NCBI RefSeq assembly: GCF_007595705.1 | Contig: NZ_NISY01000001.1 | Location: 558,001-622,000, forward strand | From: Streptomyces sp. SAJ15 | GTDB taxonomy: Bacteria > Actinomycetota > Actinomycetes > Streptomycetales > Streptomycetaceae | Length of the DNA: 64,000 nt | Direction: 5' to 3' | In this document: piece after piece, positions 25,735-36,251 of the stretch | Position numbering within the stretch: the stretch's first letter is position 1 | How the letters are laid out: each line of letters begins with the position of its first letter | Program-made: the position numbers and the translations under genes | Notes under the pieces: model-generated | What the model was told of the DNA's origin: nothing | Seen by the model: only the letters and a program-made list of their open reading frames with translations | Databases searched by the model: none

Positions 25735-26331
25735 ATGAGCAATGCGCTTACGGGGGAAAGAACGGTCGTGAGGCACCGCCACGTCCGGGGCGCGCTCCGG
25801 CGCGCCGCGCTGGCGGCCGGTTCCTGCACCGTTCTCACCATGGGGATCGTTCTGGGCGGAGCGGGTGCCGCCGAGGCCGACTCCTGTGGTTGCGGCATGC
25901 CGAGCCGGTCGTTCACCGTCAAGACCGTCGGCGTCAACAGTTGGTGGACCGCGCAGTTCGACACCGCGCGTGCGAACTGGCACACCAGCGGCGCCGGCGC
26001 GAAGATACGACGCACCACCGACTCGCCCAACAAGTTCACGGCGGGCCGCTATGAGAACGAGGACTGGCTCGCGCTGTACACCAAGAAATACAGCGGACCC
26101 TGGCGGCAGTTCACGATCAAGGCCAACTCGTATCAGCTCGCCCGGAAGTCGGGCACGCATATGCGGGAGTGGAGTCGCAGCACGGCCACCCATGAGCTGG
26201 GGCACGCGCTGAATCTCGACGACAATCCCGGTACGAGAAAAGCGTCCTTGATGAAGCACGGCCGTGACCGGGTGAGAATTCAGAAGCCGCAGCCGTACGA
26301 CGTGGCCGAGGTGAAGAGGATGTACGGATGA
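25735..26331 (+). CDS. Secreted zinc metalloprotease (HExxH)
   Basis: 198 residues. ATG at 25735 with GGCAGGGGG upstream. The N-terminus is basic (TVVRHRHVRGALRR) and then a signal sequence leads to GAAEADSCGCG; the mature protein starts with a Cys pair. The zinc site is ATHELGHALNLDDN with His153, Glu154 and His157. The third ligand is Asp or His further on, and a Met-turn-like SLMKHG follows, as in matrixin/snapalysin-like metzincins. Mature size is about 150 residues, similar to the small neutral proteases of Streptomyces. It overlaps the next gene by 4 bases. Confidence 0.82.
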   Translation: MSNALTGERTVVRHRHVRGALRRAALAAGSCTVLTMGIVLGGAGAAEADSCGCGMPSRSFTVKTVGVNSWWTAQFDTARANWHTSGAGAKIRRTTDSPNKFTAGRYENEDWLALYTKKYSGPWRQFTIKANSYQLARKSGTHMREWSRSTATHELGHALNLDDNPGTRKASLMKHGRDRVRIQKPQPYDVAEVKRMYG

Positions 26332-26954
26332 GCGCGCGGCGGAACGCCCTCGGCGGCGGAGCGGTGGCGCTGCTCCTGGCAGTCACCGCGGCCGTCTACT
26401 CGACATCGGGCGACGACGCGTCGAAGGCGACGGACACGGTGACCTACGAGGCCGACTACCCGGCCTACCGGTCGCTGGGCGAGGCCGTCGACGAGGCCGA
26501 CGCGATCGTCACCGGGAAGGTCGTCCGTTCTCGGGTGGAGAAGTCGTGGCCGAAGGTCTCGACCTCGGGTGATCCGATGACCAACCCGCAGGCGGGCCTG
26601 TCGGAGGAGGAGGCGCGCCAGGTGGAACCGGTGATCGTCACCGTCTCCACCGTCCGGGTCTCCAAGGTCGTCTCCGGGAACGTCGGAGTCGGGGACACCA
26701 TCGAGGTCAGCCAGCTGGGAGGGGCGATCAAGGAGACCACCTACCGGGAGGTCAACACCACCACCCTGGCCAAGGACGGAACCGAGTACGCGCTGCTGCT
26801 CTCCGCGCACCGCGACGCTCCATACGGCCTGATCAACCCGGAACAGGGGCTCTACACCGTCGGCCCCAAGGGCCGGATCCACGCCGTCTCCACCGAGGGG
26901 CTCACCGGTGTGGACACCGTGGACGACCTGAGGCGCGAGGTCGGAAAGCGGTAG
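26328..26954 (+). CDS. Exported protein of unknown function
   Basis: 208 residues. One N-terminal hydrophobic segment (ALGGGAVALLLAVTAAVY, residues about 7-24) acts as signal or anchor; no lipobox is present. The rest looks like a small beta domain (DAIVTGKVVRSRVEK, VSKVVSGNVGVGDTIEVSQLGG, EYALLLSAHRDAPYGLINPEQGLY). The pattern 'transfer or storage of a value, threshold, then output' resembles exported proteins seen next to secreted proteases in actinobacteria, but I do not recognise a family. Its ATG overlaps the protease stop (ATGA), so the products are made together outside the cytoplasm. Confidence 0.72.
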   Translation: MSARRNALGGGAVALLLAVTAAVYSTSGDDASKATDTVTYEADYPAYRSLGEAVDEADAIVTGKVVRSRVEKSWPKVSTSGDPMTNPQAGLSEEEARQVEPVIVTVSTVRVSKVVSGNVGVGDTIEVSQLGGAIKETTYREVNTTTLAKDGTEYALLLSAHRDAPYGLINPEQGLYTVGPKGRIHAVSTEGLTGVDTVDDLRREVGKR

Positions 26955-26973
26955 CGGGGCCGTGGCGTCGGCT

Positions 26974-27006
26974 CCCTCTGGACGGGCGTCGGGCCCGTCC
27001 AGAGGG
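26974..27006. terminator. Bidirectional terminator between secreted cluster and fumarase I
   Basis: A perfect 14-bp stem CCCTCTGGACGGGC (26974-26987) pairs with 26993-27006 around a 5-base loop. Confidence 0.9.
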
Positions 27007-27041
27007 GCCGGTGACCGGGGAGAGGCCCCGGTGCGGGGCGG

Positions 27042-28718
<1,677 letters not shown>

Positions 28719-28857
28719 CGCGGCCATTCCTCACTCGACAGACGGCTACGCGCTGGCACCTTCGACAACGCGTCCACCAGCGTAGAACGCGCGCCGGCGG
28801 TGGAGCTTGTGAGGTAAGGCTCAGTTGGTCCGGTCCCGTCGCCACCCGCGCACCGGG

Positions 28858-28887
28858 CTATCGCGATCTATCGCGTGTCGCTACGCT
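28858..28887 (+). promoter_or_regulatory. Promoter with TATCGCGAT repeat before the DUF1707 gene
   Basis: A TACGCT -10 box (28882-28887) ends six bases before the GTG at 28894, implying a leaderless mRNA. Upstream, TATCGCG occurs twice (28859-28865 and 28869-28875), joined as CTATCGCGATCTATCGCG, over the -35/spacer region. It looks like an operator. Confidence 0.55.
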
Positions 28888-28893
28888 GGCCGC

Positions 28894-29565
28894 GTGGACG
28901 AGAAGCAGCCGGTGCCCCTGACGAAGCCCGACGCCGCGACGAAGCCCGACGCCGCGGCGCCCGTCGCGGAGGCCGACCTCCGTGTCTCCGACGCCGACCG
29001 CGACGGCGTCGCCGACATCCTCCGCGAGGCGCTCGCCGAGGGCCGGCTGGACGCCGAGGAGCACGCCGAGCGGCTCGACGCCACCTACCGGGCCAAGACC
29101 CGGGGCGAGCTGGGACCGCTGGTCGGTGACCTCCCCCCGAGGGCGGGTACCGCCGCCCCGCGCGCCGCCCACGCCCCACGGCCGCCCTCTCCCTCCCCCA
29201 CCGCGGCCGACAACCTGGTCGCCGTCTTCGGCGCCGCGGTGCGCAAGGGGCGGTGGCGGGTGCGGCGCCGCACCAACGCGTTCGCGTTGTTCGGCGGCGT
29301 CGAGGTCGATCTGACCGAGGCGGTCTTCGAGCAGCAGGAGATCGTCATCAACGCGACCGCGGTCTTCGGCGGCGTGGAGATCAGGATCCCGGAGAACGTC
29401 TCCCTCCGTGGCACCGGAACCGGCGTCTTCGGCGGCTTCGACGTCCAGACCATCGAGTCCCCGGACCCCTCCGCGCCGGTCATCGTCGTCACCGGCTTCG
29501 CCCTCTTCGGCGGGGTCGAGACCCGCCCCGTCCCGGGCCGGCGGCTGAAGAACCTCCGCACCTGA
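28894..29565 (+). CDS. DUF1707 protein with C-terminal LiaF-like domain
   Basis: 223 residues. The DUF1707 motif (DLRVSDADRDGVADILREAL, then GRLDAEEHAERLDATYRAKT) occupies residues about 28-80. The C-terminal half repeats short strands of the form FALFGGVEVDL, AVFGGVEIRIPE, GVFGGFDV and FALFGGVET, the beta-solenoid of LiaF/cell-wall-active antibiotic response proteins. No membrane helix is visible. The frame is open from 28825 but the GTG at 28894 fits both the DUF1707 start and the -10 box. The role is unknown; LiaF-type domains act in envelope-stress signalling. Confidence 0.85.
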   Translation: MDEKQPVPLTKPDAATKPDAAAPVAEADLRVSDADRDGVADILREALAEGRLDAEEHAERLDATYRAKTRGELGPLVGDLPPRAGTAAPRAAHAPRPPSPSPTAADNLVAVFGAAVRKGRWRVRRRTNAFALFGGVEVDLTEAVFEQQEIVINATAVFGGVEIRIPENVSLRGTGTGVFGGFDVQTIESPDPSAPVIVVTGFALFGGVETRPVPGRRLKNLRT

Positions 29566-29827
29566 CCGGGAGAGGTCCGCGCGGGGAGACGACAGGAAGC
29601 GGGGCCCGTTTGGCAACCCCGCCTCGGCGTAACCCCTGACGCGCATGGGGCCTGAGGGGTGGCCGTGAACAGCTGCGGTCACATGAAAGACAACGGTGTG
29701 CATAAGCACGCGCACAGCGGGTAAGGCTTGGTGCGTCGTCTCTCGTACGGCTGATGGGGGTGCACAGGGGGCCGTACCTCGTGAGACGGGCAAGGGTGAC
29801 CACCGGAGCCGTCGTCAGGAGTAGACC

Positions 29828-30184
29828 GTGCTGCAACCGCATCAGCCCCTGCAGGACGCCGCACTGCCCCCGCAGCGCATCCCCGCTCGGGACCAGGCCG
29901 GCCCCTGGCACTCAGAGGCGGTGTGCCGCCGGGACGAAGCCGGGCTCTTCTTCGCTCCCTCGAAGGAGCCCACCGCCGCCCGGCTGTCGCGGGAAGAAGC
30001 CGCGAAGCGCGTATGTGCCCGTTGCCCGGTCATGGTCGAGTGCCGGGAGCACGCACTGCTGCAGCCCGAGCCGTACGGGGTGTGGGGCGGGTTGACCGCG
30101 GCGGAGCGCCGCGTCGTCCTGGCCCGCCGCCGCCGGCGCGAGGCGGAGTTGCAGCGCGCGGTGCGGATCGCCGCCGCCGGGTGA
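29828..30184 (+). CDS. WhiB-like [4Fe-4S] transcription factor
   Basis: 118 residues. Four cluster ligands are Cys33 (EAVCRRDEAG), Cys63 and Cys66 (VCARCPVM) and Cys72 (VECREH). The GVWGGLTAAERR turn follows, and the tail is basic (RRRRREAEL), suited to DNA binding. Wbl proteins partner with the principal sigma factor and control development, redox homeostasis or resistance. From memory the local order matches the place of S. coelicolor wblI; this was not verified. GTG at 29828 with AGGAG seven bases upstream. It has a 262-base upstream region containing no gene. Confidence 0.93.
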   Translation: MLQPHQPLQDAALPPQRIPARDQAGPWHSEAVCRRDEAGLFFAPSKEPTAARLSREEAAKRVCARCPVMVECREHALLQPEPYGVWGGLTAAERRVVLARRRRREAELQRAVRIAAAG

Positions 30185-30200
30185 CCGAGCCGAAGAGGCA

Positions 30201-30240
30201 TCGGGCCGGGTCCCGCCCCTGACCGCGGGACCCGGCCCGA
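30201..30240. terminator. Terminator after the wbl gene
   Basis: A perfect 16-bp stem (TCGGGCCGGGTCCCGC at 30201-30216, partner 30225-30240) with an 8-base loop. Confidence 0.9.
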
Positions 30241-30260
30241 CGCGTTTTCGGCGACGACGC

Positions 30261-30338
30261 GCCCACGCTGGCGACGTCCCGCCCACGCCGGCGACGACCC
30301 GCCCACGCCGGCGGCGTGCCGCCGCGCCGGCGACGCCG
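30261..30338. repeat. 20-bp tandem repeat between wbl and glpX
   Basis: Four imperfect copies of GCCCACGCCGGCGACGACCC start at 30261, 30281, 30301 and 30321; the fourth has decayed. The remainder of 30241-30515 shows no gene. Confidence 0.8.
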
Positions 30339-30515
30339 CGCCTGCGGCACACGGCGACCGGCGCGGGGCCGCGGACGATGCGTCCCGCCGCGACGGGGAG
30401 CGCCCCGACGGCAGGAGTCCGGCGGCGTCGAACGACCACAGGGGGTTCGACGGCCGCCGGTGCGCCGCTCGTACGGAGCCGGGCCTTCCTCAGCGCCGTT
30501 CGGCCGCTCCCGCGG

Positions 30516-31547
30516 TCAGCGCGCGCGCTCGAAGTCGACCGACGAGTAGGCGCGCAGCTTGGACAGCCGGTGCGTGGAGTCGATCTGCCGGATGGTGCCG
30601 GACTTGGAGCGCATGACCAGCGACTGCGTGGTGGCGGTCTCCGAGCGGTAGCGCACCCCGCGCAGCAGCTCGCCGTCGGTGATGCCGGTGGCGACGAAGA
30701 AGACGTTGTCGCCGCGGACCAGGTCGTCGGTGGACAGCACCCGGTCCAGGTCGTGGCCCGCGTCCAGGGCGCGCTGCCGCTCGGCGTCGTCCTTGGGCCA
30801 CAGCCGGCCCTGGATGGTGCCGCCCAGGCACTTGATCGCGCAGGCCGCGATGATGCCCTCGGGGGTGCCCCCGATGCCCATCAGCAGGTCCACGCCCGTG
30901 CCCTCGCGGGCCGCCATGATCGCGCCGGCCACGTCGCCGTCCGAGATGAACTTGATGCGGGCGCCGGTCTCCCGGATCTCCTTGACGATGCCCTCGTGGC
31001 GGGGGCGGTCCAGGATGACGACGGTGACGTCCTCGGGGCTGGAGTTCTTCGCCTTGGCGACGCGCCGGATGTTCACGTCCACCGGCGCGGTGATGTCGAC
31101 GAACTCGGCGGCCTCGGGGCCGGTGACGAGCTTGTCCATGTAGAAGACCGCGGAGGGGTCGAACATCGAGCCGCGCTCGGCGACGGCCATCACGGAGACG
31201 GCGTTGGCCATGCCCTTGGCGGTGAGGGTGGTGCCGTCCACCGGGTCCACGGCCACATCGCACTCGGGGCCGGTCCCGTCGCCCACGCGCTCGCCGTTGT
31301 AGAGCATGGGGGCGTTGTCCTTCTCCCCCTCGCCGATCACCACGACGCCGTTCATGGAGACGGTGTGGATCAGGGCGCGCATGGCCTTGACGGCGGCGCC
31401 GTCGGCGCCGTTCTTGTCGCCGCGCCCCACCCAGCGCCCGGAGGCCATGGCGCCGGCCTCGGTCACCCGCACCAGCTCGAGAGCGAGGTTGCGGTCGGGA
31501 GCCTCGGGGCTGACTTCGAGCTGGGACGGAAGATGGTGCTCGGACAT
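30516..31547 (-). CDS. glpX: Class II fructose-1,6-bisphosphatase GlpX
   Basis: 343 residues. Metal and phosphate motifs are visible: [45 protein letters not shown] and [12 protein letters not shown]. It hydrolyses fructose-1,6-bisphosphate to fructose-6-phosphate in gluconeogenesis; GlpX is the main such enzyme in actinobacteria. ATG at 31547 ([19 protein letters not shown]) with AAGGTG upstream; the longer frame to 32000 is a shadow of the divergent DUF4245 gene. Neighbouring fumarases and PpgK are also carbon metabolism. Confidence 0.95.
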   Translation of the reverse strand: MSEHHLPSQLEVSPEAPDRNLALELVRVTEAGAMASGRWVGRGDKNGADGAAVKAMRALIHTVSMNGVVVIGEGEKDNAPMLYNGERVGDGTGPECDVAVDPVDGTTLTAKGMANAVSVMAVAERGSMFDPSAVFYMDKLVTGPEAAEFVDITAPVDVNIRRVAKAKNSSPEDVTVVILDRPRHEGIVKEIRETGARIKFISDGDVAGAIMAAREGTGVDLLMGIGGTPEGIIAACAIKCLGGTIQGRLWPKDDAERQRALDAGHDLDRVLSTDDLVRGDNVFFVATGITDGELLRGVRYRSETATTQSLVMRSKSGTIRQIDSTHRLSKLRAYSSVDFERAR

Positions 31548-31727
31548 CGGAGCGCACCTTTCTGTACGGCGACGGCCGGTGAGGGTGCTCATGACTTTAT
31601 CCGCTGATTGCGAATGTGAGCAGAGCGCCCCACGCATGAGCAGCGTCAACACTCCGGGAAGGCCGAGGTCAGAGCGGGGGCGGGGGGTGTCGTCCGGCTC
31701 CGACCCGGTATGGGGGACGATAGGCGG

Positions 31728-32267
31728 ATGGCAGGTATGCGTGGCAAGCAGTCGGTGCGGAACATGGTGCTCTCGTTGTCGGTGAGCAGCCTGGCGGCGG
31801 CGGGCATCTACGTCTTCGGCGTCCCGCACGACGAGAACAACGACCCGATCAAGACGGTCGACTACGAGGTGGACCTGAAGACGGTCCGGCGCGCGGCGTC
31901 CTACCCGGTGGCGGCCCCGAAGGACGGCGCCCTGCCCAAGGGCTGGCGGGCCACCTCGGTGCGCTACACCCCGCAGAGCGACGTCGGCGCCGTCTGGCAC
32001 CTGGGCTTCCTCGACCCCGACCGCGAGTACGTCGCGATCGAGCAGAGCGACGGCCGCCCGGGGCCGTTCGTCGACGAGGTCACGCAGTCCGCCCGCAAGA
32101 CCGAGAAGACCGAGCGGATCGCCGGGGAGACCTGGCGGCGCTACGAGGGGCCTAAGTACGACGCGCTGGTGCGCGAGGGCAAGGGCGTGACCACGGTGGT
32201 CACCGGCACGGCGTCGTTCGCCCAGCTCACGAAGATGGCCGCCGCGCTGGACGCCCGCAAGGGCTGA
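31728..32267 (+). CDS. DUF4245 membrane-anchored protein
   Basis: 179 residues. One N-terminal membrane helix ([20 protein letters not shown], residues about 13-32) is followed by an extracytoplasmic domain. That domain has [34 protein letters not shown] and [20 protein letters not shown], which define DUF4245. No function is known. ATG at 31728, upstream of MRGKQSV. It is divergent from glpX, with 180 bases between the starts. Confidence 0.83.
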   Translation: MAGMRGKQSVRNMVLSLSVSSLAAAGIYVFGVPHDENNDPIKTVDYEVDLKTVRRAASYPVAAPKDGALPKGWRATSVRYTPQSDVGAVWHLGFLDPDREYVAIEQSDGRPGPFVDEVTQSARKTEKTERIAGETWRRYEGPKYDALVREGKGVTTVVTGTASFAQLTKMAAALDARKG

Positions 32268-32311
32268 GCGCGGCGGCCGACGGGCCCCACGGGGGGTTGA
32301 GGGCCCGGGAT

Positions 32312-32335
32312 GACCCCGCCGGGGGGAGCGGGGCC
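32312..32335. terminator. Weak terminator between DUF4245 and RutE-type genes
   Basis: An 8-bp stem with one mismatch (ACCCCGC / GCGGGGC) lies between convergent genes. Confidence 0.5.
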
Positions 32336-32346
32336 GTTCGGGGTGC

Positions 32347-32937
32347 TCAGACGGTGGTGACGACCTGGTCGTACGCCAGCCGCGGGGAGCGCGGGTGCCA
32401 GGCGTTCTCGCCCGGCTTGCCGATGTTGACGACCATCAGCGGGGTGTGGTCGTCGTCCAGGAACTCCTTCCGCACACCCTCGGCGTCGAAGCCGGTCATC
32501 GGGCCGGCGGCGAGACCGGCCGCGCGGATGCCGAGGATGAAGTAGCCGGCCTGGAGCGAGGCGTTGAGGCCGGCGGCCCGCTCACGGGCGGCGCGCTCGG
32601 TGAAGAAGACGTCCTTGGCCTGCGGGAAGTGCGGGAAGAGCTCCGGGAGCTCGTGGTGGAACTCGTTGTCCGCGGCCAGGATCGCCACCAGCGGCGCGGT
32701 CCGGGTCTTGGCCTGGTTGCCCTCGGCCATGTGCGCGACGAGGCGCTCACGGGCCTCGGCGGAACGGACCAGCACGATGCGCAGCGGCGTCTGGTTGAAG
32801 GCGGTGGGGCCGTACTTCACGAGGTCGTAGACCGCCTGCATCTGCTCCTCGGTCACCGGCTCGTCGGTGAACGTGTTGGCCGTGCGGGCCTCGCGGAAGA
32901 GCAGGTCCTGGGCGGCGGCGTCGAGGGTGAGGGACAT
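32347..32937 (-). CDS. Malonic semialdehyde reductase, nitroreductase family (RutE-like)
   Basis: 196 residues, nitroreductase fold. [21 protein letters not shown], then [19 protein letters not shown], binds [24 protein letters not shown] and [20 protein letters not shown] follow the RutE/HadB subgroup. Such enzymes reduce 3-oxopropanoate or related aldehydes and nitro compounds. ATG at 32937 with AGGGAG upstream. An inverted repeat with GTTGAA/TTCAAC arms in the promoter suggests control by a small winged-helix repressor. No rut pyrimidine-degradation genes are nearby, so the natural substrate is uncertain. Confidence 0.85.
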   Translation of the reverse strand: MSLTLDAAAQDLLFREARTANTFTDEPVTEEQMQAVYDLVKYGPTAFNQTPLRIVLVRSAEARERLVAHMAEGNQAKTRTAPLVAILAADNEFHHELPELFPHFPQAKDVFFTERAARERAAGLNASLQAGYFILGIRAAGLAAGPMTGFDAEGVRKEFLDDDHTPLMVVNIGKPGENAWHPRSPRLAYDQVVTTV

Positions 32938-32958
32938 GGGGCGCTCCCTGAGGGTGTG

Positions 32959-33003
32959 GTTGAACGTAAAACCACTATGGCTCGCCATGTATTAACTTTC
33001 AAC
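32959..33003 (-). promoter_or_regulatory. Promoter and operator-like dyads of the RutE-type gene
   Basis: Minus strand: TTGAAA (33002-32997), 17 bases, then CATAGT (32979-32974), a good -35/-10 pair. It is overlapped by GTTGAA (32959-32964)/TTCAAC (32998-33003) arms and an inner palindrome ATGGC-TC-GCCAT (32977-32988). Confidence 0.6.
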
Positions 33004-33170
33004 TAAATCGGCGGCCGGGTGGGCAACCTCACAGCTCCTCGCCGTCTCATCGGCCATGACGGGACCGAGCGGTCCCCCCACCCCTGACAGGTCCGCTCGT
33101 CGCCCCGCGCGCGACGGGTTCGGTTCGGGGGCTCCGTACGGTGCGCGGTGGCTCCCGGCCCGCTCGGCGG

Positions 33171-33434
33171 CTACTCCTCGCAGCCCTCGCGGTCCACTTC
33201 GCCGTCGCCCTCGGCGGCCTGCTGTCCCGCCAGCGCCGCGTCCAGCCGCGCCCGGGCACCGTCCAGCCAGCGCCGGCAGACGCGCGCCAGCTCCTCGCCG
33301 CGCTCCCACAGGGCGAGCGACTCCTCCAGCGTGGTCCCGCCCGCCTCCAGCCGGCGCACGACCTCGACCAGCTCGTCCCGTGCCTGCTCGTATCCGAGAG
33401 CGGACTCGCCCGCCATCTCGTCTGTTGTCGCCAT
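33171..33434 (-). CDS. xseB: Exonuclease VII small subunit
   Basis: 87 residues. LGYEQARDELVEVVRRLEAG followed by GTTLEESLALWERGEELAR is the XseB signature: two long helices that wrap around XseA. The start is the ATG at 33434, ten bases after the xseA stop, so the genes form one operon. The acidic tail EGDGEVDREGCEE is unremarkable. Together the subunits degrade single-stranded DNA. Confidence 0.93.
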   Translation of the reverse strand: MATTDEMAGESALGYEQARDELVEVVRRLEAGGTTLEESLALWERGEELARVCRRWLDGARARLDAALAGQQAAEGDGEVDREGCEE

Positions 33435-33444
33435 GCGCCCCACC

Positions 33445-34665
33445 CTATGCGGGGTCGCGGTCGGCGACGCGGACCGTGAACTCGCCCTCGGCGACCCGGG
33501 CGCGCAGCGGCTCCTCGGCGGTCACCTCGTCCGCCGTACGGACCACCGAACCGTCGGCGTGCTGGAGCACCGCGTAGCCGCGGCGCAGGGTGGCGGCGGG
33601 GGAGAGCGCCACCACCCGGGCGTGGGTGTGCGCCAGCTCCGAGTCGGCGCGGTCCAGGAGGTGGCCCAGGGTGCGGCGGCCGCGGTCGAGCAACGCCGCC
33701 ACCTGATCCGCGCGCTCGTCCACCATCCGGTGCGGGCGCTGTATCGACGGCCGGGCCAGCGCCGCCGACAGGCCCCGCTCCTCGCGGTCCAGGAAGCCGG
33801 TGACCGAGCGCAGCGCGCGCTCGCGCAACTGCTGGATCCGGGACAGCTCCTCGCCCACGTCCGGCACGACCTTCTTCGCCGCGTCCGTCGGCGTGGACGC
33901 CCGCAGGTCCGCGACCAGGTCGAGCAGCGGCGAGTCCGGCTCGTGCCCGATCGCGGAGACCACCGGCGTACGACAGGCGGCCACCGTCCGCACCAACTGC
34001 TCGTCGGAGAACGGCAGCAGGTCCTCCACGCTGCCTCCGCCCCGCGCCACGACGATCACGTCGACCTCCGGGTGGGCGTCCAGCTCGCGGACCGCCTCCA
34101 CCACCCGGGGCACCGCGTGCACGCCCTGCACGGCGACGTTGCGCACCTCGAACCGCACGGCGGGCCAGCGCAGTCGGGCGTTCTCCAGCACGTCCCGCTC
34201 GGCGGCCGAGGCCCGGCCGCAGACCAGCCCGACCAGCTGCGGCAGGAAGGGCAGCGGGCGCTTGCGCTCGGCGTCGAAGAGCCCCTCCGCCGCCAGCGAC
34301 TTCTTCAGCTGCTCCAGCCGCGCCAGCAGCTCGCCCACCCCGACCGGCCGGATCTCCACCGCCCGCAGCGACAGCTGCCCGCGCGGGGCGTACCACTCCG
34401 GCTTGGCGTGCACCACGACGCGGGCGCCCTCGGAGACCACGTCCGCGACCCGGTCGAAGACCGAGCGGAAACAGGTCACCGAGAGGGAGATGTCGTAGCT
34501 GGGGTCGCGCAGCGTCAGGAACACCACCCCGGCGCCGGGACGCCGGGAAAGCTGCGTGATCTGCCCCTCGACCCACACCGCACCGAGGCGGTCGATCCAG
34601 CCGCCGATCAGACGGGAGACCTCGCCTACGGGGATGGGGGTGTCGGGGGAGGTGTGCACGGCCAT
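33445..34665 (-). CDS. xseA: Exonuclease VII large subunit
   Basis: 406 residues. An N-terminal OB fold ([22 protein letters not shown]) is followed by the catalytic domain with [18 protein letters not shown] and [28 protein letters not shown]. Coiled-coil arms carry the small subunits, and the C-terminal [11 protein letters not shown] block is present. ExoVII is a metal-independent single-strand exonuclease used in repair. The motif reads GHEPD, where E. coli has GHETD. ATG at 34665 is consistent with family length (about 400). Confidence 0.95.
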   Translation of the reverse strand: MAVHTSPDTPIPVGEVSRLIGGWIDRLGAVWVEGQITQLSRRPGAGVVFLTLRDPSYDISLSVTCFRSVFDRVADVVSEGARVVVHAKPEWYAPRGQLSLRAVEIRPVGVGELLARLEQLKKSLAAEGLFDAERKRPLPFLPQLVGLVCGRASAAERDVLENARLRWPAVRFEVRNVAVQGVHAVPRVVEAVRELDAHPEVDVIVVARGGGSVEDLLPFSDEQLVRTVAACRTPVVSAIGHEPDSPLLDLVADLRASTPTDAAKKVVPDVGEELSRIQQLRERALRSVTGFLDREERGLSAALARPSIQRPHRMVDERADQVAALLDRGRRTLGHLLDRADSELAHTHARVVALSPAATLRRGYAVLQHADGSVVRTADEVTAEEPLRARVAEGEFTVRVADRDPA

Positions 34666-34822
34666 GCGGCTGAGCGTAGCCCGCGCGGCGGTGGACCCGG
34701 GCGGGTTCCCGGCTTCCCGCCGGTGGGGCCGGCCGGGGCCGCCGGCGTCGCCGGGGGCGCCAGGGCCGTCAGGCCCATCGGGCCACCGCGGCCGTCAGAT
34801 GGTGGGACCCGGGGCCGATGGC

Positions 34823-36160
34823 TCACCCCGTCGTACCCCGCCGGAACTCCGCCAGGAGCACCACCAGGCCCACCGCCAGCCACACCGCGCCCACCACCTG
34901 CGCCACCCCCGACGCCGCGACCATGACCGCCACGGTCACCCCCATGCCCAGCAGCGGCACCACCACATGGCGCACCACGTGCGGGCGGTCGGCGTGGCGG
35001 CGGACCCAGAACCAGCCGATCACGGAGGCGTGCAGCAGGGTGAAGGCGGACAGCGCGCCGATGTCGACGATGGACACCAGCCGGTCCAGACCCTCGTCGC
35101 TCCGGGCGGCCCAGACCGCCGCCACGAGTGTGACCAGCGCCGCCACCACCAGGGCCCGCGCCGGCACCCCGCTGCGCCCGCCGACCTTGGCCAGAACGGG
35201 GGGCAGCCGCCGGTCGCGGCCCATCGCGAACAGCAGCCGGCCGGCCGCCGCCTGCCCCGCCAGCGCGGCGAACGCGGCGCCCACCGCCTTACTGAGAGCC
35301 ACCAGGTCGTGCAGCCAGGACCCCACCGCGGCGTCGACCGTGTCGTAGAAGGCGGAGCCCTGCCGCGCCGGCTCCTCGGCCAGCTCGGCGGCGGACATCG
35401 GCGCGAGCAGGGCGGCCAGATAGGTCTGGACGACGAAGAGCAGGCCCGCCACCACCAGGCAGGTCAGCACGGCCCGCGCCACCCAGGCGGTGCTGGTGGT
35501 CTCCTCCGCGAAGGAGGCGATCGCGTCGAAACCGAGGTAGGAGAGGACCGCGACCGACACCGCGGCGAGCACCGCGGAGGTGGAGAACGGGCCCTGACCG
35601 GTGAAGGGGGACACCCAGTCGCGGCGCGCGCCGTGCGCGGCGAGCTGCACCACGGCGGCCGAGACGAAGACGATCAGCACCGCGATCTCCAGGGCCAGCA
35701 CCAGGAGGCCGGCGAGCGCGGCGGCCCGCACTCCCCACAGGTTCAGCCCGGTAGTGATCACGACGGCGACGGCGGTCCACACCCAGCGGTCCACCGCCGG
35801 CACCAGCGCCTCTATCGCGATCCCGGAGAAGAGATACGCGACGGCCGGGATCAGCAGGTAGTCCAGCAGCGCCATCCACCCGGCGACGAAGCCCGCGCTC
35901 TCGCCGAGCCCGAGCCGGGCGTAGGTGAACACCGATCCGGCGACCGGCGCGACCCGCACCATCTGGGCGTACGAGTAGGCGGTGAAGGCCATCGCCACCG
36001 TCGCCACGACGTACACCAGCGCCACCGCGCCGTGCGACTTCGCGTCGAGCGTGCCGAACACGCCGACGGGGGCCATGGGGGCGATGAAGAGCAGACCGTA
36101 GACGACCAGATCGCGGAAGCGGAGGACGCGCCGCAGGGTGCCGTCCGCCTCAGCCGCCAT
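34823..36160 (-). CDS. APC family amino acid permease
   Basis: 445 residues with about 12 membrane helices. The start [20 protein letters not shown] and the consensus [21 protein letters not shown] are typical of APC permeases of the putrescine/amino-acid group. Conserved [15 protein letters not shown] corresponds to TM6. ATG at 36160 with GGGAGGCGGG immediately upstream. The substrate is not determinable. It stands alone: 157 bases separate it from xseA, and ispH diverges on the other side. Confidence 0.88.
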   Translation of the reverse strand: MAAEADGTLRRVLRFRDLVVYGLLFIAPMAPVGVFGTLDAKSHGAVALVYVVATVAMAFTAYSYAQMVRVAPVAGSVFTYARLGLGESAGFVAGWMALLDYLLIPAVAYLFSGIAIEALVPAVDRWVWTAVAVVITTGLNLWGVRAAALAGLLVLALEIAVLIVFVSAAVVQLAAHGARRDWVSPFTGQGPFSTSAVLAAVSVAVLSYLGFDAIASFAEETTSTAWVARAVLTCLVVAGLLFVVQTYLAALLAPMSAAELAEEPARQGSAFYDTVDAAVGSWLHDLVALSKAVGAAFAALAGQAAAGRLLFAMGRDRRLPPVLAKVGGRSGVPARALVVAALVTLVAAVWAARSDEGLDRLVSIVDIGALSAFTLLHASVIGWFWVRRHADRPHVVRHVVVPLLGMGVTVAVMVAASGVAQVVGAVWLAVGLVVLLAEFRRGTTG

Positions 36161-36238
36161 CCCGCCCGCCTCCCAGCCTCGTCGTGCGGGCCCCAGTCTG
36201 TGCCACCGACGTGCGCTTCGGAGGCTGCGCCACGGCCT

Positions 36239-36244
36239 TACGAT
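36239..36244 (+). promoter_or_regulatory. -10 box of ispH (leaderless-type)
   Basis: TACGAT ends seven bases before the ATG at 36252. No conserved -35 is evident. Confidence 0.5.
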
Positions 36245-36251
36245 GGAGCAC

